A stretch of 45,407 nucleotides of DNA from a bacterium (GTDB lineage Bacteria; Desulfobacterota; Desulfobulbia; Desulfobulbales; Desulfobulbaceae), in assembly GCA_030538155.1 (NCBI GenBank), contig JAUNUN010000019.1, positions 2,874-48,280 of the forward strand, written 5' to 3'. The notes beneath the pieces were generated by a model that did not search any database, was not told the origin of the DNA, and worked only from the letters and a program-made list of their open reading frames with translations. The translations under genes and the position numbers were made by a program. Shown in pieces: positions 43,301 to 45,407 of this stretch. Position 1 is the first letter of the stretch, and every line of letters begins with the position of its first letter.

Positions 43301-44167
43301 CTACATTAATTTGATGTGTTCAATCCAGGTGCGCGGGCCAAGCGAGGTGCAGGACATGGAGGCCGTCTCGCCGGAGAGCTGCAGGGCGGTGAAAAAATCC
43401 TGCTCCAGAACATGGTGGCAGAAGACCCCGTGGAAGATGTCGCCCGCGCCCAGGCTGTCGAGAACCTTGATCTGGGGTACCGGTATCTCCAGGGTCTTGC
43501 CGTCTTCATGGGCCAGGATGGGGGCCTCGGAACGGGTGACGGCAATATTGTAGATGCCGAATTCGCGCATAGCCGCAAACAGGTCTTCGCTGCTGTTGCA
43601 GCCTGCCATGTGGAATTCTTTGGAGGCGACAAGGAAGTCCACCAGCGGCAGCAACTCCTCTAGGCCGTCTTTCCAGCTGCCGCCATCGAGCACCACCGGA
43701 ATGCCGAGGCGCTGCGCGGTGCCGGCAGCTTCCACGGCCTGGGGCAGGTAGGAGCCATCCACCATCAGAACCTCCACCTCATGGAACAGCGCCTCACCCA
43801 AGTCTGCCGAGCGCAGCTTGCGGGCATAGGTGGTGGAGTAGGCTACCCCGTAATCGTGGGTACTCAGATCGACCAATACCGATCCAACCGAGGGCGGCCG
43901 ATGGGGCAGGGAGTCCAGGTCTATGAGTTCTACCGCCCGCTCCATAATGTCTGTACGGGCCACTTCGCTTAAGGGATGTTCGCCCAGACCGGTAACCAGG
44001 GTGGCGACATTCTCAAAGGCGGTAAAGGCAATAGCGGCATTGGTGGCGGTTCCGCCCGCAAAGGCGAGCTGGCGTTCCGCCTTCATGCGCTGGCCCGGCT
44101 GCAGGGCGCTGGGCAGGTAATAGACAAGTTCGACACTGCACTGACCGACAAAAAGACCTTTATGCAT
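43301..44167 (-). CDS. PfkB-family carbohydrate kinase (ribokinase-like)
   Basis: A 288-residue ribokinase-fold kinase that phosphorylates a sugar or related alcohol with ATP. The first PfkB signature appears as FAGGTATNAAIAFTAF (37-52) and the second as LDSLGAGDIFHGVF (235-249), with catalytic base Asp243. It keeps the GAGD anion hole. It is near sulfofructose-/fructoselysine-type kinases in style, but the substrate is undetermined. It is a single gene with a repeat copy in its upstream region. No sugar transporter or regulator gene is adjacent. Confidence 0.9.
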   Translation of the reverse strand: MHKGLFVGQCSVELVYYLPSALQPGQRMKAERQLAFAGGTATNAAIAFTAFENVATLVTGLGEHPLSEVARTDIMERAVELIDLDSLPHRPPSVGSVLVDLSTHDYGVAYSTTYARKLRSADLGEALFHEVEVLMVDGSYLPQAVEAAGTAQRLGIPVVLDGGSWKDGLEELLPLVDFLVASKEFHMAGCNSSEDLFAAMREFGIYNIAVTRSEAPILAHEDGKTLEIPVPQIKVLDSLGAGDIFHGVFCHHVLEQDFFTALQLSGETASMSCTSLGPRTWIEHIKLM

Positions 44168-44620
44168 AGCGGCTCAAGAACAAATGCTGGTGTGAAAAGG
44201 AGCTGTAGTACAGTACTAACCGTAGGAAACATTACTACTCCCGGCAGGGCGGTGCAAGCTTTGACTGAAGAAATTGTTATTTCAAATACGACGTGTAATC
44301 AGGGCCTGCGTTATTCCGTTTCCGGATCAAAGAAATGTATCAAGGAGACGAGGCAAATGCGACGTAGGCGTACATACAGGTACTCCGAGGAACGTTTGCC
44401 AAAGCCGACACCGATAGGGTTTTGATATAGAAATGGAATTAAAGTGTTTTCCTGGTCGGCACGGGAATACCATCGCCGGCATGGCCGCATGTGCGCCTGC
44501 AGCGCATGGTGTTCGTTACCTGGATAGGCCTTTTGATGCGGGCTTAAAAATATCTTTTTCGTCAGTCGGCTTTCCTTGCCGAGCCTGGGATATTCTTTGC
44601 AAGAGGAGGCAAAAACGGCA
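44168..44620. other. Non-coding stretch holding repeat copy B
   Basis: This divergent region between the PfkB-family kinase gene and the redoxin gene contains the MITE-like copy B in its middle. No convincing gene was found in the rest. Frames here run through repeat sequence and lack ribosome binding sites. Promoters for both neighbours must lie here or in the repeat. Confidence 0.6.
44313..44439 (+). repeat. Palindromic MITE-like repeat, copy B (complete)
   Basis: About 127 bp. The termini ATTCCGTTTCCGGATCAAAG and TTTTGATATAGAAATGGAAT are inverted copies, and TA stands outside both ends. The core shows ATGTATCAAGGAGACGAGG, AAATGCGACGTAGGCGTAC, GGTACTCCGAGGAACG and AAGCCGACACCGATAGGG, colinear with copy A. 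Confidence 0.9.
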
Positions 44621-45201
44621 TTGACCGCTTCAACCCAGCTACCCTTGGGCTCCAGCGCCCCTGATTTTACCCTGCCCGACACCGTGAGTGGAAAAGAGGC
44701 GGGCCTCAAGGATTTTAAGGGCGCAAAAGGCGTGTTGCTGTTTTTTATCTGCAATCACTGCCCCTATGTGAAACTGATCCAGGCGGAACTGAGCGCCATT
44801 GGCCGCGAATATATGTCCAAGGGAATCGCATGGCCGCCATCAGCGCCAACGATGTTGGCATTCGGCCCGAAGACGGGCCGGAAGCGATGCAAAAAGAGGC
44901 CGAACGGGTGGGTTATCCCTTTCCCTATCTCTACGATGAGAGCCAGGAGGTGGCCAAGACCTATCAGGCAGCCTGCACGCCGGATATCTACCTTTTCGAT
45001 GCAGCGCTCAAGCTCGTGCATCATGGCCAGTTGGATGAGGCGCGGCCGAATAAGAAAATTCCGGTTACAGGTGCGGATTTGCGCGCGGCCCTGGATGCAC
45101 TTTTGGCCGGTCAGGCCATCAGCAGCGAACAAAAGGCAAGTGTGGGCTGCAACATTAAGTGGAAGAAAGACAATGAGCCCGCCTATTTCAAAAAGCCCTG
45201 A
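44621..45201 (+). pseudogene. Thioredoxin-fold redoxin gene with a frameshift
   Basis: Two frames together encode one redoxin of the AhpC/TSA-like family. The first gives PLGSSAPDFTLPDTVSG, VLLFFICNHCPYVK (CxxC redox motif) and ends its homology at EYMSKGIA near 44828. The second, one base out of phase, continues with MAAISANDVGIRPED, YPFPYLYDESQEVAKTYQ, ACTPDIYLFDA and the terminal GCNIKWKKDNEPAYF. One missing base near 44828 explains the break. The likely start is TTG at 44621, 11 bases after AGGAGG; no ATG fits. It may be a true pseudogene, a sequencing error, or (less likely) programmed frameshifting. Confidence 0.85.
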
Positions 45202-45243
45202 CCTGCCATATTGAGGGTGGGATATTGGCTGTTGAGCGGATTT

Positions 45244-45355
45244 ACTCCAGTTTCAGATCAACGGAAACGGAGCAAAGCGGCGAGGGAAAGGCGACGCAGG
45301 TGTACAGAGTAGTACTCCGAGGGACATTTTTCGAAGCCGACACAGATAGCGCTTA
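45244..45355 (+). repeat. Palindromic MITE-like repeat, copy C (right end decayed)
   Basis: The left terminus ACTCCAGTTTCAGATCA is followed by the family core: AAGGCGACGCAGGTGTAC, GTACTCCGAGGGACATT and GAAGCCGACACAGATAG. The right terminal repeat is not recognisable. It lies 42 bases after the end of the redoxin gene. Confidence 0.82.
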
Positions 45356-45407
45356 GTGGTTCTTAACAATCTTCAGCCTAATGCTTATATTTGTACGCAA
45401 GATCAAA

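Overview
The window reads as chromosomal DNA from a strictly anaerobic, GC-rich bacterium of the Desulfobacterota, most like a Desulfobulbus-type sulfate reducer. This placement is inferred from gene content: a beta-oxidation operon coupled to an ETF:menaquinone-type FeS oxidoreductase, a 2-oxoacid:ferredoxin oxidoreductase with a private FAD/FeS subunit, rubrerythrin, an FmdE-like protein and a very large PEP-synthase-like protein. No rRNA, tRNA or CRISPR array was seen.

Layout. 1-600: FmdE-like gene. 600-1311: non-coding stretch with three candidate RNA or palindromic structures. 1312-12176: fatty-acid oxidation operon on + (thiolase, unknown membrane protein, two CoA-transferase subunits, enoyl-CoA hydratase, acyl-CoA dehydrogenase, membrane FeS oxidoreductase, EtfB, EtfA), closed by a strong terminator. 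No 3-hydroxyacyl-CoA dehydrogenase is present. 12291-16983: the minus-strand 2-oxoacid oxidoreductase operon (FAD/FeS protein, gamma-alpha fusion, beta). 17216-18553: Tat-lipoprotein M48 protease. 18633-19287: a decayed group II intron inserted behind the terminator shared by the protease gene and mnmE. 19292-24164: the conserved rpmH-rnpA-yidD-yidC-jag-mnmE block on minus, without dnaA. 24377-28250: single genes (methyltransferase, DUF4298-like, flavodoxin-fold reductase, Fic protein, FrnE-like DsbA). 28390-30949: a compact, AT-richer restriction-modification island (cytosine methyltransferase, Vsr, HNH endonuclease). 31121-39653, all minus: ThiM, a Cys/Lys microprotein, a 1420-residue PPDK-like protein, rubrerythrin, an ADP-ribosylglycohydrolase-family protein and chorismate synthase. 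39853-45201: DinB, a KdnB-like dehydrogenase, a DUF2971 protein, a PfkB-family kinase and a frameshifted redoxin gene.

The signal not explained by genes is a family of short, imperfectly palindromic elements with about 20-bp terminal inverted repeats. About nine copies or remnants were found by eye. They are always intergenic and usually lie against a gene's 3' end. Several are flanked by TA, and two end inside a TAA stop codon, which suggests a MITE mobilised by a TA-targeting (IS630/mariner-type) transposase. Other items worth a second look are the intron fossil, the PPDK-like protein without a PEP-binding barrel, the orphan KdnB, and a poly-C tract in jag.
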